Source: Massilia sp. IC2-278
GTDB taxonomy: Bacteria > Pseudomonadota > Gammaproteobacteria > Burkholderiales > Burkholderiaceae_D
Direction: 5' to 3'
Length of the DNA stretch: 64,000 bases
Assembly (NCBI RefSeq): GCF_020708045.1
Contig: NZ_JAJFES010000005.1
Coordinates: 1 to 64,000 of the forward strand
Part shown: positions 35,015 through 43,603 of the stretch, piece by piece
Numbering within the stretch: the stretch's first letter is position 1
Layout of the letters: every line of letters starts with the position of its first letter
Program-made: the position numbers and the translations under genes
The notes under the pieces: generated by a model
Told to the model about the DNA's origin: nothing
What the model saw: only the letters and a program-made list of their open reading frames with translations
The model's database searches: none

Positions 35015-36289
35015 TTACTGGCTGTATCGATTCGGATTGCCTTTGTTGTACGCGCGTGCCTCGTCACCGTCATCGTCATCCTTGAAGACGGCCGGGCCAT
35101 CCAGGCTGACGCGCACATCCGCGCCGTTCCATCGCATCCAGGGCGTGTTCTCGCTGCCCGGCTTGGACGTCAGCCCGGACGGCGCCAGGACGATCGTGTC
35201 GCCGTCGATGATGGCGGTGCCGATCACGTAGGTGTAGACACTGTCGTCGTCCGCCGCCGCCGAGCGGGTGAAGTCGTAGGCGCATTCGACCACCTGGTCG
35301 CCGTACTCCATGCGCATCACGGGCCTGAGCGACGCCACCGATACCGCGCCGTTGCCCAGCGCCGAGTACACGCTGAAGACGAGCGCCACCCGGCCTCCCA
35401 GCAGGCCGGCGATGCCGGCATTCACCTCCACCGTTTCCGTCGCCGGCATCTTGGCCGACGCTACCGTTACGTCGCCGCAATGCACCACATACGGCGTGCG
35501 GTCCAGGGCGCCCGGCGAGGCGGGCGCGGAGACCAGCTTCATGCGGCCGTCGGCCAGCAGGATGCCGACGCGCAGGTCGAGATCGTCGTTGTCGTCGTCG
35601 CCATCGCCGTTGTCCTGCCAGGTGGCGCGCACCGTGATCTTGCGAGGCGCGGCAGCGCCCTTGACCAGCGATACCGTATGCCGTTCGCCGGCCTTGGTCA
35701 GGGTGATCTTGGAGAGCGAGACCTTGGCCGGAGCAGGTGCAGGTGCAGCGGCTGGTGCCGGCGCCGGCGCCGCGGCAGGCGCCGCTTCGGTGCCGCCGAA
35801 ATGGGCCAGCAGCGCGGACAGGCCGCCTGCGAAACCCTGGCCCACGGCGCAGAAACGCCACTGCCCGTCGCGGCGGTAGAGTTCGGCCACGATCACGGCT
35901 TTTTCGGTATCGAAGTCCTTGCCGGAAAAGCGGAACACGGCATTCCCGATCGTCATGCTGCTCGCACCCAGGCCGCGCATGCTGCCTGCGCCGTCGAGCG
36001 AAGCGGAAAATACCAGCCGTTCTACCGTCGCCGGCAAGTCGTCCAGCCGCAGTGCAAACGTCGACGCCTGGCCGGAGGTGGACAGAACAATCGCGTTGCC
36101 AGGGCTCGCCATCTGGTTGAAGAACACCATGTAGCGGTCGTCGGACAGCTTGCCGGCCGCATCCACGCCAAAGCAGGCCACATCGATGGTGCTGCCGGCC
36201 GCTGGCGCCAGCATCAGCTCCGTCGTTAGCGTCGAAGAACATCCCAGGTCGGAAAGTTTGCTTCGGTGACCGCGAACAATCTCAGCCAT
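35015..36289 (-). CDS. TerA-like tellurium resistance protein with TerD domain
   Basis: The 424-residue protein has an N-terminal TerD domain (VFFNQMASPGNAIVLSTSG, FRFSGKDFDTEKAVIVAELYRRDGQWRFCAVGQGF), an Ala/Pro linker (about 170-195) and a C-terminal domain with an acidic stretch (DNGDGDDDNDDLDLRVGILL) and VYTYVIGTAIIDGDT, as in TerA. It is predicted cytosolic and part of the Ter stress system, though it lies 10 kb from the TerD/TelA cluster and on the far side of the tRNA-Phe region. A good GGAGG site precedes the ATG. Confidence 0.85.
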   Translation of the reverse strand: MAEIVRGHRSKLSDLGCSSTLTTELMLAPAAGSTIDVACFGVDAAGKLSDDRYMVFFNQMASPGNAIVLSTSGQASTFALRLDDLPATVERLVFSASLDGAGSMRGLGASSMTIGNAVFRFSGKDFDTEKAVIVAELYRRDGQWRFCAVGQGFAGGLSALLAHFGGTEAAPAAAPAPAPAAAPAPAPAKVSLSKITLTKAGERHTVSLVKGAAAPRKITVRATWQDNGDGDDDNDDLDLRVGILLADGRMKLVSAPASPGALDRTPYVVHCGDVTVASAKMPATETVEVNAGIAGLLGGRVALVFSVYSALGNGAVSVASLRPVMRMEYGDQVVECAYDFTRSAAADDDSVYTYVIGTAIIDGDTIVLAPSGLTSKPGSENTPWMRWNGADVRVSLDGPAVFKDDDDGDEARAYNKGNPNRYSQ

Positions 36290-36463
36290 TGTGATGTTCC
36301 TCCAGTATGTGTGATTGAATATTTCTCCTCAGAAAATTATAACGAAAGAGCGCCGTGTTGCGGCATGCATCCTGCAGATCCCTGCGCCATTACGCCAGGC
36401 GCCATGCGGTCACCGCTTTAACCGCCAACAGCTAGCTGTGACGATAAGGCGTACCCGCTGGCC

Positions 36464-37993
36464 TCAGCTTTCCGTGACTTCCACCCGGTGGCTGACGGCT
36501 GTACTGCGTCCGTCACGGTCGACCACCGTGACGACCAGTTCATAGACGCCCGGCGCTGTGTAGCCATGGCTGGCGCTGGCAGTGCCGGCGCCGCCGCTCT
36601 CGCGTAGCTTGCCGGCCTGTGTGGCGCTGCCGTCGCCCCATGACCAGTTGACGCTGCGCGTGCCGGTTCCGTCGTCGTCGAGGAAACCGACCCTGGCGTC
36701 CAGCCTCGTGCCAACCGTGACCGAGGCCGGCGCCAGGACCGGGCCGAGCACATGGCCGCCAGCATGCCCGCCACCTGGCTTGAGCAGCACCAGTCCCGCA
36801 TTCGAGCTCGCCACGATAATGCCGCTATCGTTGATCGACAGCGCCTGCTCCAGCACCAGGCCGGGCGGCGCACGGTGCAAGGCCCGGTTCAGGTCCAGCA
36901 TGCCGCCGCTGGCGCTCCAGACGAAGGCGCGCATGGCGCCGGCCCGGTCCTCTGCAAAGCCGACCACCTGCCCCCGTGCATTCACATCGCGTGCAACCGA
37001 GGTCCTGCCGCCCAGGGTGCCGAGTTCGCGCATGCCACCGGTACGCGTCCACGACATCGCGCGCTGGCGGCCATCGGCGTAACCGATGCCGCCGGCGATA
37101 TGCAGGCCGGGCGTCATCGCGTTCACCCAGGCCGTGGTGCCGCGCCCGGTGCCGAGATCGACCATGCCGCCCGCCCGCGTCCACAGGAAAGGCCGGTCGC
37201 CGCCGTCGTCGAACGAGGCGAGACGGTTGCCGGCCACTTCGCCACCCGCCCCGACTGCCACCGGCGCCGACTCCACGCTGCCCAGGGTGTCAATGGCAAC
37301 CGTGCCGCCCGAGCGTGTCCAGACGAAGGCATGGGTTTGTTCATCGTCGATCGTGGCCACGCCGGCGATCAGGCCGGCATCGTTCAGCACCCGGCCAGCC
37401 GACGGCCAGGGCAAGCCGGGCGCCAGGCCCAGGTCTTCCACGCCACTTGCGGCGCTCCAGCGAAACGGCCGGGCCGCGCCGTCGGGTGCATGGCTGAACG
37501 AGCCGGTCACGACGCCACGCCTGTTGATGGCCAGTCCGTACGAACGGCCACCGGCAGCACTGCGGATGCCGAGCATGCCGCCGCCCGCGCTCCAGACAAA
37601 GGCGTTTTCGAGGCCATGCCCGTCCAGCGAAGTGCCCGCAACCTGCCCTGCATCGTTCAGGCCGGCGATATACACGTTCGCTCCGCCCAGCGAGCCGATG
37701 TTTCTGACGACAGTGCCGTCATAAAAGAATCCTGCCGTGCGGCCGGCACCGAGCATCGAAAAGGCCACCTGTCCGGTGGCGTTGATGTGCGGGTAGGCGG
37801 CGATCGTGCCGGGACCGAGATTGATCACGCGGTAGCTTGTTTGCGGACTACCCTGCGCGCCGTGCCCATCGCCCGACGCCTGGGCCATGGCGGCGGTGCC
37901 CCATACCAACGACATCACAAGCAGCCAGGCCATACGCAGCATTTTCCACAGTGCGCGGACGGCTGACGCACCGATTCCTCGAACAACTTGCAT
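36464..37993 (-). CDS. HAF-repeat protein with C-terminal PKD domain, paralogue 1
   Basis: The 509-residue exported protein has a signal peptide (cut near WGTAAMAQA), then about seven HAF-type repeats of roughly 45 residues (NDAGQVAGTSLDGHG..AFVWSAGGGM), each with the N-x-x-G-x-x-x-G pattern and the AFVW segment that probably form a beta-propeller. A C-terminal PKD-like domain follows (VGFLDDDGTGTRSVNWSWGDGS). I start at ATG 37993, which has GGGAG 7 nt upstream. Probably extracellular or outer-surface. A longer paralogue lies at 39296-41254. Confidence 0.85.
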   Translation of the reverse strand: MQVVRGIGASAVRALWKMLRMAWLLVMSLVWGTAAMAQASGDGHGAQGSPQTSYRVINLGPGTIAAYPHINATGQVAFSMLGAGRTAGFFYDGTVVRNIGSLGGANVYIAGLNDAGQVAGTSLDGHGLENAFVWSAGGGMLGIRSAAGGRSYGLAINRRGVVTGSFSHAPDGAARPFRWSAASGVEDLGLAPGLPWPSAGRVLNDAGLIAGVATIDDEQTHAFVWTRSGGTVAIDTLGSVESAPVAVGAGGEVAGNRLASFDDGGDRPFLWTRAGGMVDLGTGRGTTAWVNAMTPGLHIAGGIGYADGRQRAMSWTRTGGMRELGTLGGRTSVARDVNARGQVVGFAEDRAGAMRAFVWSASGGMLDLNRALHRAPPGLVLEQALSINDSGIIVASSNAGLVLLKPGGGHAGGHVLGPVLAPASVTVGTRLDARVGFLDDDGTGTRSVNWSWGDGSATQAGKLRESGGAGTASASHGYTAPGVYELVVTVVDRDGRSTAVSHRVEVTES

Positions 37994-38280
37994 GAACGCT
38001 CCCATCAAATTGGACCCGGCCCGCTGGTATCGCGGCGGCCGGGCAAGAGGCATCATCATGCGCTGCGAACTGGAGCGCACGAAGAGGCGCAGCGTGAAAT
38101 CACGCGATCCCTTGTGCTGCGCCAATCGGCTATTCACGGATCAATTGTTCCTAAACACGAAGCGAGAGCCGGCGCCATGGATGAGGAAAGTGGACAGCAT
38201 CACGCAGAGCGGCTACATTGTTCAGTTGCCAACTACGGTCCGTATCCCTTGGCGCCCACTCACCGAACAAAGAAGAATCC

Positions 38281-39189
38281 ATGCAACTTGCCGCTGTCCT
38301 GCGCCGTACCGGCGCCTTCGTATTCGCCGCATTGGCGCTGGGCTGCTCCACCTCGCCTGCGCCGCTGCCGCCGGCCGCCACGTCCATCCTTTTCGTTGGC
38401 AACAGCTTCATCTACGGCGACCCGGCCGGCGCGCCCGCGCCGCTGGTCAAGTTCTTCCGGCCGGCCAGCGTGACGGACCTGAACGGCGAAGGCATCGGCG
38501 GCGTGCCGGCGCTGTTCAAGGCGATGACCGAGCAGGCCGGCCTGCGTTACGACGTGAGCCTGGAAACCATCCCCGGGGCCGGCCTGAACGCGCATTACGA
38601 CAAGAAGCTGCCTGTCATCGCCAGGCCCTACGACGTGGTCTTGCTGCAGAGCTATAGCACGCTGGATGCGGCCAGGCCCGGCAATCCCGAGAGCCTGATC
38701 ACGTACACCGGCCTGCTTGCACAAGCCTTGCGCGCGCAGAATCCGAAAGTGGACATTCGCCTGGTTGCCACCTGGTCGCGCGCCGACCAGACCTACAAAC
38801 CGGGCGGCGCCTGGTACGGCAAGCCGATCGACGCCATGGCGCTGGACGTACGCCGTGGCTACGATGCCGCCGCTGCCGCGCATGGTCTTCCCGGCGGCGT
38901 GATCCCGGTCGGCGAAGCCTGGAACCGCGCCATCGCCGCCGGCCTGGCCGACGCCAATCCGTATGACGGCATTGGCGCCGGCCAGGTCAATCTGTGGGCG
39001 CCGGACGCCTACCACGGCAGCGAGCACGGCTACTACCTGGAAGCGCTGACCATCTTCGGCAAGGTGACCGGGCGCGATCCGCGTACGCTCGGCGCCGACG
39101 ATCCGGTGGCGCGCGACATCGGCATCGACGCCGCGGCGGCCGGCGCGCTGCAGCGCTTTGCAGCCGAGCAGCTGGCCGCAAAGCCATAA
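38281..39189 (+). CDS. DUF4886-like SGNH hydrolase lipoprotein
   Basis: The 302-residue protein has a lipobox ending in Cys22 and then ILFVGNSFIYGDP, where the block I serine is in the GNSF form. YDVVLLQSYS and DAYHGSEHGYYLEALTIFG near the C-terminus give the expected catalytic His/Asp region. It should be a surface-anchored esterase-like enzyme with unknown substrate. It lies between two HAF/PKD paralogues, divergent from the first and convergent with the second. The gap 37994-38280 upstream has no gene that I can see. Confidence 0.8.
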   Translation: MQLAAVLRRTGAFVFAALALGCSTSPAPLPPAATSILFVGNSFIYGDPAGAPAPLVKFFRPASVTDLNGEGIGGVPALFKAMTEQAGLRYDVSLETIPGAGLNAHYDKKLPVIARPYDVVLLQSYSTLDAARPGNPESLITYTGLLAQALRAQNPKVDIRLVATWSRADQTYKPGGAWYGKPIDAMALDVRRGYDAAAAAHGLPGGVIPVGEAWNRAIAAGLADANPYDGIGAGQVNLWAPDAYHGSEHGYYLEALTIFGKVTGRDPRTLGADDPVARDIGIDAAAAGALQRFAAEQLAAKP

Positions 39190-39197
39190 GGCGCGAC

Positions 39198-39258
39198 GCA
39201 TTGAGCCTGCACTGAGCACGCATTGAACACGCACTGAGCAGCCAGTGAGCAGACAGTG
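39198..39258. repeat. 11-bp minisatellite after the DUF4886 gene
   Basis: Five imperfect 11-bp units, GCATTGAGCCT, GCACTGAGCAC, GCATTGAACAC, GCACTGAGCAG and CCAGTGAGCAG, plus a partial sixth, begin 8 bp after the stop codon. Confidence 0.8.
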
Positions 39259-39295
39259 CGCCGATCCCGGCCTGCCAACGCGGCCCTGGCAGGCA

Positions 39296-41254
39296 TCACT
39301 CCTGCACGATGCTTCCCTCCGCCAGGCGCCCGGCCACTACGCCCGCTGCCGCGCGCGTGTTGTCGTAGTCGACCACCTGCGCCTTCCCCGCCGCATCGGT
39401 ATGCCAGATCTTCAGCGCCAGGCCCGCGTCCCCGCTTCCCGGCGCGGCGGCCGAGGTGGCCAGCCTGAAGCGGTAGCTACCCTTTCCTCCGACCGTACCG
39501 CTGCCCTCGAACACATGCTGCGCCCCCTGGCGGCCCACCAGCCGCAGGTCCTGGCTGCGGAAGTCCAGGCCCGGCAGGGAAAAGCGCAATTGCGCCGGGA
39601 CGTCCTTCGCTTCCGCCGACAAGGGCGCGACCAGGCTGAAGCTGGCATCCCAGACATGCAGCGGCTGCGCCTTGAACGCCCCCAGCGGCGACGTCACCGC
39701 CCCGCTGCCGGCCAGCATGGCGCCCGCACCTGCCGTCACCACCACCTCGCGGCTGACCGTCGTGGCGCGGCCGTTGCGGTCGACCACGGTGGCCTGCACC
39801 TGGTAGATGCCGGGCGCCGCATAGCTGTGGCTGGCGCTGGCGCTGCCACTGCCCTGGTTTTCGCTGAGCCTGGCCGCCTGTAGCGCGCTGCCGTCGCCCC
39901 ACGACCAGCTGGCGCTGCGCGTGCCGCCCCCGTCTTCGTCGACGAAGCCGACCGATGCGTCTACTTTTGCACCGGCCTTGACCAGGCCTGGCGCCACGAC
40001 CGGGCCGAGCGCATGCCCGCCGTGCTGGCCCCTGTCGGGCCTGAGCAGCACGACCCCGGCGTTCGAGGTCGCCACGATGTCGCCGTTGTCGTTGATACCG
40101 TAGGCGCCGGTCAGCACCAGCCCGGGCGGCCTGCGGCGCAGGTGGTTGTTCAGGTCGCGCATCCCGGTTTGCGCGCTCCAGATGTAGGCGCGCCGGCTGC
40201 CTGCCTTGTTGTCGGCGTCGCCCACGATCTGGCCCTTGCTGTTGATGGCGATCCCGCGCGAACTGGCGCCGCCGAGCGTGCCCAGCGTGCGGGCGCCCGC
40301 GCTGCGTGTCCACGACACCGCCCGCTGGGTGTCGTCGGCGTACGTGAGGGTGCCGACGATACGCAGGTCGCGCGTCATGGCGGACACGCCGCCGGCAATG
40401 GCGCCAGCGGTCCCGAGGCTGATCAGGCCGGCGCTTCGCGTCCACAGGAAAGGCTGGTAATACGGGTAGTTGGGACTGCCGAACGCAGGCAGGTAGGCGC
40501 CGCCCACTTCGCCGTTCGGCGCCACCGTTACGGGCAGCGCATCCTGGATGGTCGGCGACGGCGTGATATCGATCATGCCGCCGCTGCGCGTCCATGCGAA
40601 CGTATGCCGCTGGTTGTTTCCCGCGCTCGACGCACCCGTAATCAGGCCTGCGTCGTTGAGTTCAATGCCGAAGGACGACGATTCCCCGCCGGTGGTCAGC
40701 GCGCCCAGGTTTTCGATGCCGTTTGCGGCGCTCCAGCGATAGGCGTATCCGCCGCCAAAATTCGCCAGACCAGTGGCGACGCCACGGTTATTGATCGCGA
40801 ATCCCTGGGAGACGCCGGTGTTCCCTGGCCGCAGGTCGATCATGCCGCTGGCCGCGCTCCAGACAAACGCGTGCGAGGTGCCGAGTGGGGAAATGGACGT
40901 GCCTGTGACCTGGCCCACGTCGTTCAGGTCGTTGGCGAGGGTCGAATTGCCGCCCAGCGTGCCGATGTCCTGGATCGACGAGCCGTTGTAAAAATAGCCG
41001 ATGGCGCCGCCGTTCGGGGCCTGCATCGAGAACGAGACCTGGCCCCTGGCGTTGAGCCTGATCGGGCTGGCGGTGAGACCGGAAGCCAGGTTGATCACGC
41101 GGTAGGTCGTGTGGCCGCTGCCGGCAGAGGCTGGCTGCGTTCCCTGCGCAAGCGCCGTACCGCCTGCCGCGATGGCGGCAAGCAGGCCGAGCAGGCGAGG
41201 CAGGCGCTGAGTTGGCGTAGTGAAGAACATCCCGATTTCTTGAACGCGTTGCAT
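39296..41254 (-). CDS. HAF-repeat protein with PKD domain, paralogue 2
   Basis: The 652-residue protein is closely related to the one at 36464: the same opening TTYRVINLASG, HAF-type repeats (DLNDVGQVTGTSISPLG, AFVWSAASGMIDLR), and a PKD domain (VGFVDEDGGGTRSASWSWGDG). It has about 110 extra residues at the C-terminus, another beta-rich segment ending AGVVAGRLAEGSIVQE. Signal peptide cut after TALA. Start chosen at ATG 41254 with GGAGAG 7 nt upstream. No PEP-CTERM or other sorting signal is seen. Probably secreted. Confidence 0.85.
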   Translation of the reverse strand: MQRVQEIGMFFTTPTQRLPRLLGLLAAIAAGGTALAQGTQPASAGSGHTTYRVINLASGLTASPIRLNARGQVSFSMQAPNGGAIGYFYNGSSIQDIGTLGGNSTLANDLNDVGQVTGTSISPLGTSHAFVWSAASGMIDLRPGNTGVSQGFAINNRGVATGLANFGGGYAYRWSAANGIENLGALTTGGESSSFGIELNDAGLITGASSAGNNQRHTFAWTRSGGMIDITPSPTIQDALPVTVAPNGEVGGAYLPAFGSPNYPYYQPFLWTRSAGLISLGTAGAIAGGVSAMTRDLRIVGTLTYADDTQRAVSWTRSAGARTLGTLGGASSRGIAINSKGQIVGDADNKAGSRRAYIWSAQTGMRDLNNHLRRRPPGLVLTGAYGINDNGDIVATSNAGVVLLRPDRGQHGGHALGPVVAPGLVKAGAKVDASVGFVDEDGGGTRSASWSWGDGSALQAARLSENQGSGSASASHSYAAPGIYQVQATVVDRNGRATTVSREVVVTAGAGAMLAGSGAVTSPLGAFKAQPLHVWDASFSLVAPLSAEAKDVPAQLRFSLPGLDFRSQDLRLVGRQGAQHVFEGSGTVGGKGSYRFRLATSAAAPGSGDAGLALKIWHTDAAGKAQVVDYDNTRAAAGVVAGRLAEGSIVQE

Positions 41255-41502
41255 GTTTTCTCTCCAGATAAAGGATGAAAAAATGAACCCCGCCACGAAG
41301 CGGACAGGCGGGGACTTCGATCATGCGCCGCGCATCGCGAGCAAGGTGGGACGTCATCCAGAATCGGATGTTCATTTGCGGTGGCACAAACGGTTTTATG
41401 CATCAGCGTAATGATCTTGCTTCGGCTTACGTGTATTTGCATCAAACCGTCGCGCCTGTCGCGGACGGCCCCGGCAGGGACGGCGGCGCTACAATCGGCC
41501 TC

Positions 41503-41673
41503 ATGAAAATGCGCAAGAAATCCGACCTGCCCTCCAAGCTGTGCGCGCACTGCGGCCTGCCTTTCAGCTGGCGCAAGAAGTGGGAGCGCGATTGGGAGCA
41601 GGTCAAGTATTGTTCGGAACGCTGCCGCCGCGCGGGCAAGCCGGACGCCGCGCCAGGCAACCCACCCCGCTAA
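41503..41673 (+). CDS. DUF2256 zinc-ribbon protein
   Basis: The 56-residue protein has the DUF2256 pattern: [20 protein letters not shown] followed by [10 protein letters not shown], with four cysteines (14, 17, 37, 41) likely binding zinc. ATG 41503 is chosen; the frame upstream is open but not conserved in kind. In many genomes this tiny gene accompanies cryptochrome or photolyase genes; none is seen here. A gene-free stretch 41255-41502 lies before it. Confidence 0.85.
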   Translation: MKMRKKSDLPSKLCAHCGLPFSWRKKWERDWEQVKYCSERCRRAGKPDAAPGNPPR

Positions 41674-41700
41674 CACCCGCGTTTCTCGTCAGGAGGCGAC

Positions 41701-42075
41701 ATGGCAGTCTGGGACGATTTCGTAGCGAACATAGGCCAGCCCGGGCAGCGCGAGCGCATGCGCAAGGTGCTGGACTGGGTGGCGCGCAGCTTTCCGCAAC
41801 TGGCGCCAAGGATGGCCTGGAACCAGCCGATGTTCACCGACCACGGCACCTTCATCATCGGCTTCAGCGCCGCGAAACATCACATGGCGATCGCACCGGA
41901 AAGCGCCGCGATCGAACGCTTCGCCGCCGCAATCGGCGCGGCCGGCTACACGCACACGCCGAACCTGATCCGGGTTCCCTGGACCGCGCCAGTCGATTTC
42001 CCCCTGCTCGAGCAACTCATCGCGTTCAACCTGGGCGACAAGGCCGATTGCCAGAGCTTCTGGCGCAAGCAGTAG
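41701..42075 (+). CDS. DUF1801/YdhG-like protein
   Basis: The 124-residue protein shows PQLAPRMAWNQPMFTDHGTFIIGFSAAKHHMAIAP and FNLGDKADCQSFWRKQ, as in DUF1801/YdhG proteins (frataxin-like fold, sometimes called iron chaperones). No metal ligand set can be assigned by eye. The start follows AGGAGGCGAC. Only 27 bp separate it from the DUF2256 gene, so they may be cotranscribed. Confidence 0.85.
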   Translation: MAVWDDFVANIGQPGQRERMRKVLDWVARSFPQLAPRMAWNQPMFTDHGTFIIGFSAAKHHMAIAPESAAIERFAAAIGAAGYTHTPNLIRVPWTAPVDFPLLEQLIAFNLGDKADCQSFWRKQ

Positions 42076-42205
42076 GCAGGCAGCCCCTGCTCATGCCTTC
42101 CGCACAGGACTTCATGTCAGGAAATCCACGGTTCACCGCATTCCGAAGCGGCCCGGTGCAGGGTGCGGCACGATGCCGTCATTCCAACCGCTACCCGCCC
42201 ACTCC

Positions 42206-43582
42206 ATGAAACGCATGCTCACCAGCATGGCAGCCGTGCTCGCCATGACCGCCAGCCCCGCCTACGCCGAAGATGCCCAGGGCATCTGGACCGGCAGCAT
42301 CGCCAACTCCCTGCGCGTCACCGTCAAGTTCGACAAGACCCTTGATGGCAAGTGGGAAGCGACCATGTCGGTCCCGGCCCAGAACCTGGTGACCAAGGTC
42401 GAGAACGTCACCGTCGCCCCGGACAGGATCGGCTTCGAGCTGACGAAACTGCGCGCCAGCTATGCCGCTACCTGGAACGCGCAGGAGCAGGCCTGGACCG
42501 GCACCTGGACCCAGGGCCGCAGCGCGCCCCTGAACCTGAAGCGCACTACCGAAGAAGCCAGCAAGCCGAAGCGCCCGCAGGAAGACGCGATCGCCGCCCG
42601 TCCCGCCACCTACACCAGCACCGAGATCGCCTTCAGCAATGCCGGCGCTGATATAAAGCTGTCCGGCACCTTCACCGTCCCGCAGGGCCAGGGCCCCTTC
42701 CCCGCCGTGGTGCTGGTGCACGGTTCCGGCTCCATCGACCGCGACGGCAAGGTGTTTGGCCACAAGCCCCTGCTGGTGCTGGCCGACCACCTGAGCCGCC
42801 AGGGCATCGCCGTGCTGCGCTACGACAAGCGCGGCGTCGGCAAGTCGGGCGGCAAGCTGAAGGAAGCGACCACGCGCGACCTGGCCGCCGATGCCGAAGC
42901 TGCCCTGCGTTTCCTGCGCAGCCGTCCTGAGGTGGACGGCAAGCGCATCGGCGTCATCGGCCACTCGGAAGGCGGCCTGGTCGCGCCGCTGCTCGCCTCG
43001 CGCGACCCAGGCATCGCCTTCGTCGTGATGCTGGCCGGGCCGGGCGTGGGCGGCGCCCGCCTGCTGGTCGAGCAGCATGCCCTGCTGGCGCGGGCGCGCG
43101 GCGTGCCCGAAGCGGCCATCGAGAAGGACCGCGTCCTGAACCGGGCCCTGTTCAGCGCCATGGCCGAGGAACCGACTCTGGCGGCGGCGCGCGAAAAGGC
43201 AGGCCTGATCCTGGCCGAGGCCGAGCGCAAGGGCGAGCTGCCGGCCGGGCGGGGCGCCGCCGCGCTGGAGCGCTTCGGCACGGACTGGTTCCGCGAGCTG
43301 CTCGCCTACGAACCGGCGCCGGTGCTGCAAACCGTGCGCCAGCCCATCCTGGTGCTGAACGGCGAACGCGACCTGCAAGTGCCGGCCGGTCTCAGCCTGC
43401 CGCCCATCCGTACCGCGCTGGCCGGCAATCCGCGCGCCGTGGTGCGGGAACTGCCGGGCCTGAACCACCTGTTCCAGACAGCGAAGACCGGCAGCATCGA
43501 GGAGTACGGCGAGATCGAGGAAAGCTTTGCACCGGCGGCGCTGGACACGATCGCCGGCTGGATCAAGACCACGGTGCAGTGA
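42206..43582 (+). CDS. exported alpha/beta hydrolase with N-terminal beta domain
   Basis: The 458-residue protein has a signal peptide (cut after AYA), a beta-rich domain (GIWTGSIANSLRVTVKFD ... WTGTWTQG) and an alpha/beta hydrolase domain: VVLVHGSGSIDRDG, nucleophile Ser in GHSEGGLVAPL, Asp in LNGERDLQVP and His in GLNHLFQ. It should be a periplasmic or outer-membrane esterase or peptidase of unknown substrate. ATG 42206 is preferred over 42173 because the signal peptide begins there. The histidine kinase gene follows after 21 bp. Confidence 0.88.
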   Translation: MKRMLTSMAAVLAMTASPAYAEDAQGIWTGSIANSLRVTVKFDKTLDGKWEATMSVPAQNLVTKVENVTVAPDRIGFELTKLRASYAATWNAQEQAWTGTWTQGRSAPLNLKRTTEEASKPKRPQEDAIAARPATYTSTEIAFSNAGADIKLSGTFTVPQGQGPFPAVVLVHGSGSIDRDGKVFGHKPLLVLADHLSRQGIAVLRYDKRGVGKSGGKLKEATTRDLAADAEAALRFLRSRPEVDGKRIGVIGHSEGGLVAPLLASRDPGIAFVVMLAGPGVGGARLLVEQHALLARARGVPEAAIEKDRVLNRALFSAMAEEPTLAAAREKAGLILAEAERKGELPAGRGAAALERFGTDWFRELLAYEPAPVLQTVRQPILVLNGERDLQVPAGLSLPPIRTALAGNPRAVVRELPGLNHLFQTAKTGSIEEYGEIEESFAPAALDTIAGWIKTTVQ

Positions 43583-43603
43583 GCGCCAGCGTAAAATAGC
43601 TTT

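Noticed and set aside
39296..41254. HAF/PKD protein as an exosortase or sortase substrate
   Set aside because: The C-terminus has no PEP-CTERM, VPxxxP or LPxTG motif and no trailing helix with basic residues.
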